Shown here: positions 48,306 through 56,221 of the stretch, piece by piece | Numbering within the stretch: position 1 is the first letter of the stretch | Layout of the letters: each line of letters opens with the position of its first letter | Origin: Prochlorococcus marinus XMU1404 | GTDB taxonomy: Bacteria; Cyanobacteriota; Cyanobacteriia; PCC-6307; Cyanobiaceae | Assembly: GCF_017696175.1 (NCBI RefSeq) | Contig: NZ_JAAORE010000001.1 | Span: 186,001-250,000 of the forward strand | Reading direction: 5' to 3' | Length of the DNA stretch: 64,000 nucleotides | Program-made: the position numbers and the translations under genes | Notes under the pieces: model-generated | Told to the model about the DNA's origin: nothing | Database searches by the model: none | Seen by the model: the letters and a program-made list of their open reading frames with translations, nothing else

Positions 48306-49658
48306 TTAATTCAGTATTTTATTAATTTCTAAACAAATTTTGCTTGTTATTTCGCTTGATAAACAATCAACATTTTTCTGATTCTTGGCCTCCACAAGTA
48401 CTCTAATAAGAGGTTCTGTGCCGCTAGGTCTTATGTAGACTCTACAATTATCGGAATAAATTGAGTGATATTTTTCTATGGTTTGATTAATTAAGTCTCT
48501 AGATTTTTGATTTATTTTATTAATATTGCAATCTAAATTAATGTTGGTTAATTTCTGTGGAAAAGGTTCGAAACTACTTTTAAGCCATTCATTTAAAGTG
48601 ATTTTTTTCTTTTTACAGTATTTAGAAATTTGAATTGCAGTCAATATCCCGTCTCCAGAAAAGTTATTAATTTCTGAGAGTATATGACCGGACTGTTCAC
48701 CTCCTAAGACAGCATTTTGTTCCTTAATTGCGTCATAAACAAATTTATCTCCCACATCAGTTCTATATAAAATTCCACCAATTTTGTTCCAAGCTTTTTC
48801 AAAACCCATATTTGCCATTTCAGTTGAGATTATTAAATTATTTGTAAGAACTTTTTGTTCCTTAAGTTCTCTACCCCACAGAAAGAGGATATGATCTCCA
48901 TTCAATTCATTGCCCATAGAATCTAATCCAATTACTCTATCGGCATCCCCATCGAAACTAAATCCCATATCTGCAGGATTATCTATTAGTGTTTTTTTTA
49001 ATGGTAAGAGGTTAGTAGAACCACAATTAAGATTAATTTTTAATCCATTTTTAGAGTTATTAATAACTCTTACATCTGCACCAAGATTTTGAAAAATATT
49101 TTTTGCGCAGGTGGTCGCTGATCCATAGCATGTATCTAAAATAATTTTCATGCCGCTTAAATCCTCTCCTCCCATTGTTTGGATTAAGCTTTGCACATAA
49201 CTATCAATAAGCTCTTTATGAGGTTTTAAAGAGATCTCATTTGTAGTATCTGATAAATTTTGATTTGAATCTTTAATTAATTTTTGAATTTTATTTTCAT
49301 GGTTTTTGGTAATTTTATGACCATTTTGATCAAAGATTTTTATGCCATTGTATTCGGGCGGATTATGACTGGCAGATATCATTATTCCGCTACCCATTTT
49401 CTCTTGTTTTATTAAAAAAGGAATTGCTGGGGTAGGGCAGATTCCAACATTAATAAATTTTTTGCCACTCGCATTTATTCCTCTTCCTATTGCCTGAAGC
49501 AGAATATTTCCACTAATCCTGGTATCTCTTCCAATTAATATTGGATTATTATTTTCTAAAGACAAACCGAGAGCATATCCAACTTTATATGCTAAGGAAT
49601 AGGTAATCTCTTTATTAAATCTTCCCCTTATTCCATCAGTTCCAAAGATTGATTGCAT
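48306..49658 (-). CDS. glmM: Phosphoglucosamine mutase
   Basis: This 450-residue enzyme converts glucosamine-6-phosphate to glucosamine-1-phosphate for UDP-GlcNAc, and thus for peptidoglycan and LPS. The phosphoserine loop [15 protein letters not shown] (Ser near 99) and metal loop [10 protein letters not shown] are present, with the C-terminal [11 protein letters not shown]. The start FGTDGIRG is typical. Length is normal. It is divergent from txlA across 136 AT-rich bases. Confidence 0.96.
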   Translation of the reverse strand: MQSIFGTDGIRGRFNKEITYSLAYKVGYALGLSLENNNPILIGRDTRISGNILLQAIGRGINASGKKFINVGICPTPAIPFLIKQEKMGSGIMISASHNPPEYNGIKIFDQNGHKITKNHENKIQKLIKDSNQNLSDTTNEISLKPHKELIDSYVQSLIQTMGGEDLSGMKIILDTCYGSATTCAKNIFQNLGADVRVINNSKNGLKINLNCGSTNLLPLKKTLIDNPADMGFSFDGDADRVIGLDSMGNELNGDHILFLWGRELKEQKVLTNNLIISTEMANMGFEKAWNKIGGILYRTDVGDKFVYDAIKEQNAVLGGEQSGHILSEINNFSGDGILTAIQISKYCKKKKITLNEWLKSSFEPFPQKLTNINLDCNINKINQKSRDLINQTIEKYHSIYSDNCRVYIRPSGTEPLIRVLVEAKNQKNVDCLSSEITSKICLEINKILN

Positions 49659-49794
49659 AATGATATTTCAGGAATTAAATATACTTTTCATATTATTTAG
49701 TTCACATTTTATCAGTTGATTAAAAGTTAAGAGATTAAAATTCTCTTTATTTGTTTAACTTATATAAGATGTTTTTAGATATCAAGTACTTATA

Positions 49795-50340
49795 GTGCAA
49801 TCTGAGGGTAGAGAAACATTTGTAAATCTAAACTTAAAAGCGATCATCATTTTGCTTGTTTCTATTTTAATTGTTTTTTTGATTTTATTTAGAAACCTTT
49901 TTTTTCAAGCTAATTACCTTCTTAAGAGTTTTGGGGAATTATCTATTGATCCTGAAATAGCTTTTAATAACAATAAGCCTACTTTTCTTGAATTTTATGC
50001 TGAGTGGTGTGAAGTTTGCAAAGAAATGGCTCCCAAAGTATCTTCTTTGAAAGATGAATATGAAAAAGATATTAATTTTGTTTTTTTAAATGTTGATAAT
50101 CAAAAATGGGATAATTACATCCGAAGATTTAAGGTAAATGGAATACCTCAAGTTAACCTCTTTGATAAAAAAGGTAATTTACAATCAACTTTTATTGGTA
50201 AACAAGAAGAAATTACAATAAAAGATTCTATTGATAATCTTAAGAGAGATGCTAAACATCAAGAAGAAATTTTTAATTCTGAATTTTCAGTTATCAAGGA
50301 AAATAAAATTCATCAAGTCGACCCTCGAAGTCATGGATAA
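49795..50340 (+). CDS. txlA: Membrane-anchored thioredoxin-like protein (TxlA/HCF164 type)
   Basis: This 181-residue protein has one N-terminal membrane helix (about 15-35) and a thioredoxin domain with active site WCEVC (about residues 72-76). It is the lumen-facing or periplasm-facing type, related to HCF164, used to deliver reducing power for cytochrome maturation. Start is GTG (49795). It converges on thyX with two bases between stops. The NGIPQVNLF cis-Pro loop completes the fold. Confidence 0.9.
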   Translation: MQSEGRETFVNLNLKAIIILLVSILIVFLILFRNLFFQANYLLKSFGELSIDPEIAFNNNKPTFLEFYAEWCEVCKEMAPKVSSLKDEYEKDINFVFLNVDNQKWDNYIRRFKVNGIPQVNLFDKKGNLQSTFIGKQEEITIKDSIDNLKRDAKHQEEIFNSEFSVIKENKIHQVDPRSHG

Positions 50341-50342
50341 TT

Positions 50343-50975
50343 TCACCACTCTAGAGATTTTGATACAATTGGAAAACTTTTTTTAAAAATAGACTTACAG
50401 GCTTGAGCAATTGATTTATGCTCTTTTTGAGTACCATGAGCTGATCTTAAATTAATGTAATGTATCCATGATCTGCATGATCCCGACATGTAAATTCTTG
50501 TTGGAGTTGCTAATGGTAAAACAAATCTCGCACATTCTTTAGCTATACCTTCAGCAAGTAATTCTTCATATAATTCTGAAGCGGCTTGAAAATGTGAAGA
50601 AATTTTTTGATTGAATCTTTTTTTTAACTCATAAGGAAGGTCAGGAATGGAATTCTGTCTATTTTTAAAATCTTGTCTTCTCAAATCTGGCAGTGGGATA
50701 TCTCCTAATTGCGAGCTATCAGCATATCTCTGGGAAAATTCCTGGAAAGTAAATGATCTATGCCTCAAAATTTGAGCTGCAATTCCTCTATTTGTTTCTA
50801 TTTGTAATGTCATAAATGACTGTTCAAAGACACTCCAATGTTCATTTTTAATGCAATAACTCAATAGCTTAGAATAGTCTTCATTTTTCTGATTTTTTGG
50901 ATTACTAACTCGTGCAATATAAGCCATTGTTTTTTCTGCATCAGGAGTTAGCGAAATTAGCTCAACTTTACTCAT
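50343..50975 (-). CDS. thyX: Flavin-dependent thymidylate synthase ThyX
   Basis: This 210-residue enzyme converts dUMP to dTMP with methylenetetrahydrofolate and reduced FAD. The ThyX signature RHRSFTFQEFSQRY is present, with the catalytic Ser. Length is normal. It is one base downstream of dcd, so the two are co-transcribed: dCTP deaminase supplies the dUTP that becomes ThyX's substrate. Confidence 0.95.
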   Translation of the reverse strand: MSKVELISLTPDAEKTMAYIARVSNPKNQKNEDYSKLLSYCIKNEHWSVFEQSFMTLQIETNRGIAAQILRHRSFTFQEFSQRYADSSQLGDIPLPDLRRQDFKNRQNSIPDLPYELKKRFNQKISSHFQAASELYEELLAEGIAKECARFVLPLATPTRIYMSGSCRSWIHYINLRSAHGTQKEHKSIAQACKSIFKKSFPIVSKSLEW

Positions 50976-50976
50976 T

Positions 50977-51570
50977 TTAGATCTTTGCGAGAGTTACCTT
51001 TTCTGGTTGATTTTGATATTTGCCTTTTCTATCTTCATAAGTTGTAGAGCAAGGATCACCTTCAAAAAAGAGTAATTGGCAGATTCCTTCATTAGCATAA
51101 ATCCTGCAATCTGCACCTGAACTATTACTAAACTCTAAAGTGAGGTGACCTTCCCATCCTGCTTCTGCGGGGGTTGTATTAACAATAATTCCTAGTCGTG
51201 CATAAGTACTTTTGCCGATACAAATTACAGTTATATTTTCAGGTACTTTCATCTTTTCTAAAGCCACTCCTAATCCATAGGAGTGAGCAGGAAGAATGAA
51301 AAACTCTCCATCTTCATCATGATGAAGAATAGTTTTTTCTAGGTTATCAGGATTAAATTTTTTAGGATTCATCACTGTTCCTGGGACATGTCTAAAAATT
51401 AAAAATTCTTTTGATGAAAGTCTTAAGTCATATCCATAAGAAGAACATCCGTAACTCAAAACTGGCTTTTGTTGATTATTAGGCTCAAGATGCCTAACTA
51501 AATTAGATTGGAAGGGATTTATCATTCCTTCCGAAGCTTTTTGATTTATCCAGAGATCATTTTTAAGCAT
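50977..51570 (-). CDS. dcd: dCTP deaminase
   Basis: This 197-residue enzyme turns dCTP into dUTP. The catalytic region STYARLGIIVNTTPAEAGWEG with Glu and Arg is conserved, and the C-terminal nucleotide-binding tail is present. It lies four bases after the CobO-like gene and one base before thyX. Confidence 0.94.
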   Translation of the reverse strand: MLKNDLWINQKASEGMINPFQSNLVRHLEPNNQQKPVLSYGCSSYGYDLRLSSKEFLIFRHVPGTVMNPKKFNPDNLEKTILHHDEDGEFFILPAHSYGLGVALEKMKVPENITVICIGKSTYARLGIIVNTTPAEAGWEGHLTLEFSNSSGADCRIYANEGICQLLFFEGDPCSTTYEDRKGKYQNQPEKVTLAKI

Positions 51571-51574
51571 TGTT

Positions 51575-52156
51575 TTATGAGCGAAGTTCAGTGATTTGGT
51601 TAGCCATTAATAATAAATCTTTAGGAATGCTTGTACCTGTAAGGATTACATCTCCAGATATAAATCGGTTTTCAAGTGTTGAAATCAAATCATCCTTATC
51701 TATAATTTTCATCTCAATTGCAAGAAAAATTTCATCAAGAATGATTTGATCATATTTGCCAGAAAGTAACTCTTTTTTGCAAAAAATCCATAATTCATAA
51801 ATAGATTCATGAATAATTTCTTTTAAATTTTTATTTTTTTCAATTTCTTCAGAATTAAATTCATCGTAGGATTGTGATGCTCTGATCCAAGTTAAATTTC
51901 CACAAAGCTTAACAGCATTAGCAAGCCCTTGTTTAACCCCTCCCTTCATAATTTGTACTAAAAGTACTTTTCTACCGAGAGCAGCATTTCTTAGAGAGTC
52001 TCTAATAATAGAGGAATAATTTCCTCTATAAGAAGATTGATAGATTTGTATTTGCCCATTCTGTTTAAGTTTTTTGACATTTGTTTTATTGGGAGCACTT
52101 ATTTCTACAACATCAAGATTACTTTCGGAATAATTATGAGCTGAACTAATGACCAT
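51575..52156 (-). CDS. CobO/BtuR-fold protein with degenerate P-loop
   Basis: This 193-residue protein aligns with cob(I)yrinic acid adenosyltransferase: the VLLVQIMKGG segment, a central helix region and LDEIFLAIEM are recognisable. But the Gly-rich P-loop (normally GxGKGKTT) reads SSYRGNYSS at about residues 41-49, with no Lys or Gly core. ATP binding by the usual site is therefore doubtful, and it may be non-catalytic or have changed function. A true adenosyltransferase must exist elsewhere if adenosylcobalamin is used. It is first in the dcd-thyX unit and divergent from ntcA. Confidence 0.75.
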   Translation of the reverse strand: MVISSAHNYSESNLDVVEISAPNKTNVKKLKQNGQIQIYQSSYRGNYSSIIRDSLRNAALGRKVLLVQIMKGGVKQGLANAVKLCGNLTWIRASQSYDEFNSEEIEKNKNLKEIIHESIYELWIFCKKELLSGKYDQIILDEIFLAIEMKIIDKDDLISTLENRFISGDVILTGTSIPKDLLLMANQITELRS

Positions 52157-52176
52157 TATTTTAGATTTTTTTCTAC

Positions 52177-52221
52177 ATGCAGTATAATTTGAATTTGATT
52201 ACACTGCATATAGTGTAATTT
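52177..52221. repeat. Overlapping inverted and direct repeats between cobO-like gene and ntcA
   Basis: A 7-bp inverted repeat TTACACT/AGTGTAA at 52199-52218 has a 6-base loop. ATGCAGT (52177-52183) pairs with ACTGCAT (52203-52209) across 19 bases. The 10-mers AGTATAATTT (52181) and AGTGTAATTT (52212) are near-direct repeats 31 bases apart, about three helical turns. A TATAAT hexamer (52183) lies inside. This could be an operator or promoter for one or both divergent genes. Confidence 0.5.
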
Positions 52222-52284
52222 TACTTAAAAAAGCGTTGGTAAACTTGGAGACATTGGCAGAGAAATTTATAAAAATTAAAAAAT

Positions 52285-52326
52285 GTTACTGTTGATACAA
52301 GATATTTTTAGGTGACTTCTTAAGTT
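52285..52326 (+). promoter_or_regulatory. Candidate NtcA site and -10 for ntcA
   Basis: GTT-N8-TAC at 52285-52298 (core TGT...ACA) is one base from the GTA-N8-TAC NtcA consensus. A TAN3T-type TAAGTT at 52321-52326 lies 22 bases downstream, the expected spacing for an NtcA-activated promoter. Cyanobacterial ntcA genes are known to be autoregulated. The leader to ATG 52347 would then be short. Confidence 0.45.
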
Positions 52327-52346
52327 TTTTAATAGTTAGAATATTT

Positions 52347-53081
52347 ATGATACCTTCTTCTCGAGGATTCAGCAGATTTAGTTCGCAACTGTCCGGCCAA
52401 AGTAAAATCAACTCAGTTGGAGAACGTTTTCCAATAAATAGAACTTTAATGGAAGTAATTAAAGGTCTTGATGGTGCAAGCACAGAAATGGTTGAAAGAT
52501 CGAAAACAATATTTTTCCCAGGTGATCCTGCAGAGAGGGTTTATCTAATAAGAAGAGGAGCAGTAAGACTATCAAGAGTTTATGAGTCAGGTGAAGAGAT
52601 AACTGTAGCTCTTTTAAGAGAGAACAGTCTTTTTGGTGTTTTATCTCTTCTAACAGGCCATAGATCTGATCGGTTTTATCATGCCATAGCTTTTACAAGA
52701 GTTGAAATGATAACAGCACCTGCGAACTCAGTGTTAAGAGCGATAGAGGAAGACGCGTCAGTAGGATTATTATTGTTGCAAGGCCTTTCAAGTAGGATCC
52801 TTCAAACAGAAACAATGATAGAAACTCTTACTCATAGAGATATGTCTTCTCGTCTTGTAAGCTTCTTAATGGTTCTTTGCAGAGACTTTGGAGTTGCAAG
52901 TGAAAAAGGAATTACAATAGATTTAAAGCTTTCTCATCAAGCTATCGCTGAAGCTATTGGATCAACCCGAGTTACGATAACAAGATTATTAGGAGATTTA
53001 AAGGATTCTGGTCTACTCACTATTGAAAGAAAAAAGATTACAGTATTTGATCCTATAGCTCTTGCAAAAAGATTTAATTGA
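52347..53081 (+). CDS. ntcA: NtcA, global nitrogen regulator
   Basis: This 244-residue CRP-family transcription factor senses 2-oxoglutarate and controls nitrogen-assimilation genes. The effector-binding domain (about 40-150; [20 protein letters not shown], and GEEITVALL) is followed by a long helix and a helix-turn-helix (about 200-225; [21 protein letters not shown]). It differs from CRP by an N-terminal extension of about 30 residues common in NtcA. It is followed 40 bases later by the DUF3084 gene. Confidence 0.97.
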   Translation: MIPSSRGFSRFSSQLSGQSKINSVGERFPINRTLMEVIKGLDGASTEMVERSKTIFFPGDPAERVYLIRRGAVRLSRVYESGEEITVALLRENSLFGVLSLLTGHRSDRFYHAIAFTRVEMITAPANSVLRAIEEDASVGLLLLQGLSSRILQTETMIETLTHRDMSSRLVSFLMVLCRDFGVASEKGITIDLKLSHQAIAEAIGSTRVTITRLLGDLKDSGLLTIERKKITVFDPIALAKRFN

Positions 53082-53121
53082 TACATCATTAAATTATGAT
53101 GTATCCAGAATATGCTATTAA

Positions 53122-54087
53122 GTGGCTTGGATTTTAATTGTTTTTTTAATATTGCTTGGAGGTTTAATTGCGCCATTTGGTGACCTGCTTGGGACAAAAA
53201 TTGGTAAATCAAGATTTAGTATATTTAAATTAAGACCAAAGAAAACAGCTACAATTGTCACTGTAATAACTGGAGGGTTTATTAGTTCAATATCAATAGG
53301 GCTATTGATTTTGGTTAGTGAAGAATTTAGGCAAAGACTTTTTGTCGATATTCCTTTTTTGCAAAAAACTTTAGATGAAAGTAAAAAGGCTCTTATACCA
53401 CTGCAAGAAGAACGAGAAAAACTTGAAGATAAAATTATTAAGAAAGAAAAGGAATTAAATTTACTAAAAAATAGTATTAGTGAATTTAGAAGAGGGAATA
53501 TTGTTATTAAAAGAGGTCAAACTTTATTTATCGCTGAGGTTAGTTCAAGTTCTAACATAAAATTAGACTTAGCAAAAATTTATAATGAAGCTGATAAATT
53601 TGTTCGAAGAATTGTTGTGCCAAGTAATAAAGAAGCAAAAAATATTCTTTTGTGGAAACCTAGTGATATTACAAAAATCGAGACTGTAGCTGCCCAAGGG
53701 GGTAATTGGATCTTATCAATTAAATCGGCAACAAATGTCTTAAGAGGGGATAATTATGTTTTTGTATCACCTGATTTGTTAGAGAATAAATTTATAGTCA
53801 AAAAAGGAGAGGTTATTAAAAGCTCCATTCTGGGGAAAAGTGATTTTAATCGTAAATCTATAAACTTAAAAATTAAGTCATTATTAAGAGAAACAAGAGA
53901 TGAAATAAAATCTAAAGGCTCACAAGCTAATGAAATTAAAACTAGTGGAAATTTTGTAAAAAAAATCACAGACTTCCTCAAAGACAATCAAAATGTAAAA
54001 TTTAAGTTAGAAGTAGTCTCTTTGAGGGATAGTAAAACCGCAGAACCCATAGTTGTTGAAATTAATATTTTAAAGGTATTGCCTTGA
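53122..54087 (+). CDS. DUF3084-family membrane-anchored coiled-coil protein
   Basis: This 321-residue protein has two N-terminal hydrophobic segments (about 2-22 and 45-66) with a basic loop GKSRFSIFKLRPKKTA, then a coiled coil (about 82-115) and a beta-rich C-terminal domain. This is the cyanobacterial DUF3084 pattern; function is unknown. Start is GTG (53122). Its stop abuts the RuvX-like gene (ATG immediately after), which suggests a functional pair. Confidence 0.8.
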   Translation: MAWILIVFLILLGGLIAPFGDLLGTKIGKSRFSIFKLRPKKTATIVTVITGGFISSISIGLLILVSEEFRQRLFVDIPFLQKTLDESKKALIPLQEEREKLEDKIIKKEKELNLLKNSISEFRRGNIVIKRGQTLFIAEVSSSSNIKLDLAKIYNEADKFVRRIVVPSNKEAKNILLWKPSDITKIETVAAQGGNWILSIKSATNVLRGDNYVFVSPDLLENKFIVKKGEVIKSSILGKSDFNRKSINLKIKSLLRETRDEIKSKGSQANEIKTSGNFVKKITDFLKDNQNVKFKLEVVSLRDSKTAEPIVVEINILKVLP

Positions 54088-54525
54088 ATGCCTAAAGTAA
54101 TAACTATTGATCCCGGGAAAAGTAAATGTGGCTTAGTTTTAGCTGAAATAAGTGAAAAAAAAATTTATAAAGCCATCATTCTTAAAAGTGAGCTAATTGA
54201 AGATTATGTAAAAAATTTAATTAAAGTTGAAGACATATCTAAAATTATTATTGGTAACGGCACGACCAGTGGAGATATCATAAAAAAAATAAATCTTTTT
54301 ACAAAAGAAATAATAACTTTTGAAGAAAAAAATACTACTTATAGAGCCAAAGAAAGATATTTTGAACTGTTCCCAATTAGAGGTTTGATGTTTTTGATAC
54401 CTAGGGAGGTTTTTATTCTTAATAAAAATCTTGATGCGATATCAGCATTAATTATTCTAGAAGATTATTACAAAATAAAGTTTACTTTTAATCAAAATAT
54501 AGACTTTAAAACTTGGCTGAAATAA
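54088..54525 (+). CDS. YqgF/RuvX-like RNase H-fold protein
   Basis: This 145-residue protein begins with VITIDPGKSKCGLVL, which has the first Asp of the resolvase RNase H fold. A second strand (IIIGNGTTSGD) and a later Asp (NLDAISALIIL) fit the fold. It is not the standard RuvX (which is shorter in other motifs), so nuclease activity is inferred. It starts directly at the DUF3084 stop and overlaps the 3' end of the convergent DUF3146 gene by 20 bases. Confidence 0.75.
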   Translation: MPKVITIDPGKSKCGLVLAEISEKKIYKAIILKSELIEDYVKNLIKVEDISKIIIGNGTTSGDIIKKINLFTKEIITFEEKNTTYRAKERYFELFPIRGLMFLIPREVFILNKNLDAISALIILEDYYKIKFTFNQNIDFKTWLK

Positions 54526-54763
54526 GGAACTTATATTCATTGCCTGCTTCAAGTTCATAATCTTTTTTCAATAAAAATCTTAATAGGGAGTCCTCAATTA
54601 ATGCTCTTCCCAAAGGAGGATTTACTAACAATACGCCTTTATAAAAAGACCATGTAAAATCCCATTTAAATTGACTGGCCTGTACAACACCCTTAATTTG
54701 CTTTTTTGTAAAGCAATATTCTTTAATACTTACATGGGCAATTGTTTCTGGTTTGGATCGCAT
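54506..54763 (-). CDS. Small conserved cyanobacterial protein (DUF3146-like)
   Basis: This protein has 85 residues, including QFKWDFTWSFYKGVLLVNPP and LGRALIEDSLLRFLLKKDY. The pattern matches the DUF3146 family of cyanobacteria, with no known function. It is 3 bases downstream of pth on the same strand and overlaps the 3' end of the RuvX-like gene. Confidence 0.72.
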   Translation of the reverse strand: MRSKPETIAHVSIKEYCFTKKQIKGVVQASQFKWDFTWSFYKGVLLVNPPLGRALIEDSLLRFLLKKDYELEAGNEYKFLISAKF

Positions 54764-54766
54764 TTT

Positions 54767-55369
54767 TTATAATTGGTCTTGATTAAAAGAATTTAATTCG
54801 TTTATTATCAATTCTTCATTTTTAGTGTTTAATTGCTCTAGTGATTCAATTACCTTTTTATATACTTTATCGAGGATTGATTTTTCTTCTAGCGAAATAT
54901 TCCCTAATACATGAGAAATAGTATTGAAATTATTTGTACTGCTAATTAATGGAGGTGAACCAATACCAATTCTTATTCTATTAAAGTTTTGAGTATGCAA
55001 TTTTTCAATTATGCTTTTGAGACCATTATGACCACCTGAGCTGCCTTTCTTCCTAAATCTTATTTTTCCAATTGGAAGATCCTTATCATCTACTACTATA
55101 AATATCTTATCTAAGTTAATTTTGTACCAATCTACTATTGCTTTGACAGCATCACCACTATTGTTCATAAACGTATTTGGTAAAAATAACCTGTAAGTGG
55201 AATTATCGATTTTGAATTCAGAGCATGAACTTTTAAGTTTATCCTTTAAAATAAAATTTGAATTATATTTTTTTGCGAGACTTTCAAGTATCAAAAAACC
55301 AATATTATGTCTATTTTTAGAATATTTTTTTCCAGGATTACCCAATCCTATTAAATATATATCATTCAT
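54767..55369 (-). CDS. pth: Peptidyl-tRNA hydrolase
   Basis: This 200-residue enzyme frees tRNA from prematurely released peptidyl-tRNA. GLGNPGKKYSKNRHNIGF holds the catalytic His (about 21), followed by FLPNTFMNNSGDAV and KGSSGGHNGLKSI. Length is normal. It precedes the DUF3146 gene and lies downstream of psbH on the same strand, with 138 bases between; this spacer holds a GC-rich imperfect inverted repeat at about 55491-55503 but no gene. Confidence 0.95.
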   Translation of the reverse strand: MNDIYLIGLGNPGKKYSKNRHNIGFLILESLAKKYNSNFILKDKLKSSCSEFKIDNSTYRLFLPNTFMNNSGDAVKAIVDWYKINLDKIFIVVDDKDLPIGKIRFRKKGSSGGHNGLKSIIEKLHTQNFNRIRIGIGSPPLISSTNNFNTISHVLGNISLEEKSILDKVYKKVIESLEQLNTKNEELIINELNSFNQDQL

Positions 55370-55507
55370 GATGTATTTCTAAATCTCTTTTCATTGAGAA
55401 TAATATATAAGCAAACTATAACTAAGTAAATTTAAACCTTAATCCCAAAGAGTTAGTTTAAAAATTTTTAGATTGATAAAGTAGCTCCTCGAGAGAGTCT
55501 CAGTCGT

Positions 55508-55708
55508 TTAGTTTCCGTTCCAATCTACTGAGAAACCTTGTAGTAGTAGAGATTGGTTATAAATTTGTAGAAGAATAACTAAAAAGACTAAAAGTAAAAG
55601 ACCTATAACTGTCATAACTGGAACAGCTCCCCAACCAGGAACAACTTTACCTTGACCAGAATTGCCAATTGCTTTTAAAAGGCTTCCTAAAGCAGTTTTT
55701 TGACCCAT
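55508..55708 (-). CDS. psbH: PsbH, photosystem II small subunit
   Basis: This 66-residue protein has an N-terminal stromal part ([17 protein letters not shown]) and a single membrane helix (about 28-48), ending [10 protein letters not shown]. This is the PsbH pattern; it stabilises photosystem II and the QA-QB side. It is divergent from psbN across 80 bases, the universally conserved arrangement. Confidence 0.95.
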
Positions 55709-55788
55709 GATGAATTCACAAAATCGAATATTATTTCGTTATTGTATAAGAACTAATACATAATTTGTTTACAAACTTATCAAAATTG

Positions 55789-55941
55789 ATGCAAACTTTA
55801 TCATCAGCTCCAGATCCCGCTGTTTCTATAGCAGTTACAATACTGGCAATATTACTGGCTTTAACAGGCTTTGGTCTTTGGACTGCTTTCGGACCCAAAG
55901 CAGCCAAGCTTTCAGATCCTTGGGATGATCATGATGATTGA
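55789..55941 (+). CDS. psbN: PsbN, photosystem II assembly protein
   Basis: This 50-residue protein has a membrane helix (about 12-32) and a short charged end WDDHDD. It starts at ATG 55789 and ends at TGA 55941. PsbN acts in photosystem II repair and assembly and is encoded next to and opposite psbH in cyanobacteria and plastids. The sequence segment LALTGFGLWTAFGPKA is characteristic. Confidence 0.95.
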   Translation: MQTLSSAPDPAVSIAVTILAILLALTGFGLWTAFGPKAAKLSDPWDDHDD

Positions 55942-56074
55942 ACCAGTAATACTCTGATAACTGCAGAAAAAAGTATTTCAAAATTTACCAAAAATACAAA
56001 AAGTAAACCTTTTACCATAATTTAAATATAAATTTAATAGGATATAAATCTATTTAGCCTAATTAATTAGTTTC

Positions 56075-56203
56075 ATGCTCGCTCTTAAAATTTCTGTTTA
56101 CACGATTGTTTTTTTCTTTGTAGGAATATTTCTTTTCGGATTTTTGGCAAGTGATCCAACAAGAACCCCTAATAGAAAAGATCTAGAAAGTCCTCAAGAT
56201 TAA
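56075..56203 (+). CDS. psbI: PsbI, photosystem II reaction-centre subunit
   Basis: This 42-residue protein has one membrane helix (about 4-22) followed by [11 protein letters not shown], the diagnostic PsbI tail. It spans ATG 56075 to TAA 56203 and lies 133 bases after psbN and 18 bases before the LptD-like gene. PsbI sits beside D1 in the reaction centre. Confidence 0.95.
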
Positions 56204-56221
56204 ACTTTTAATTTTTATAAA

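Noticed and set aside
55491-55503. Imperfect inverted repeat downstream of psbH
   Set aside because: No T tract on the minus strand, so it is not listed as a terminator.
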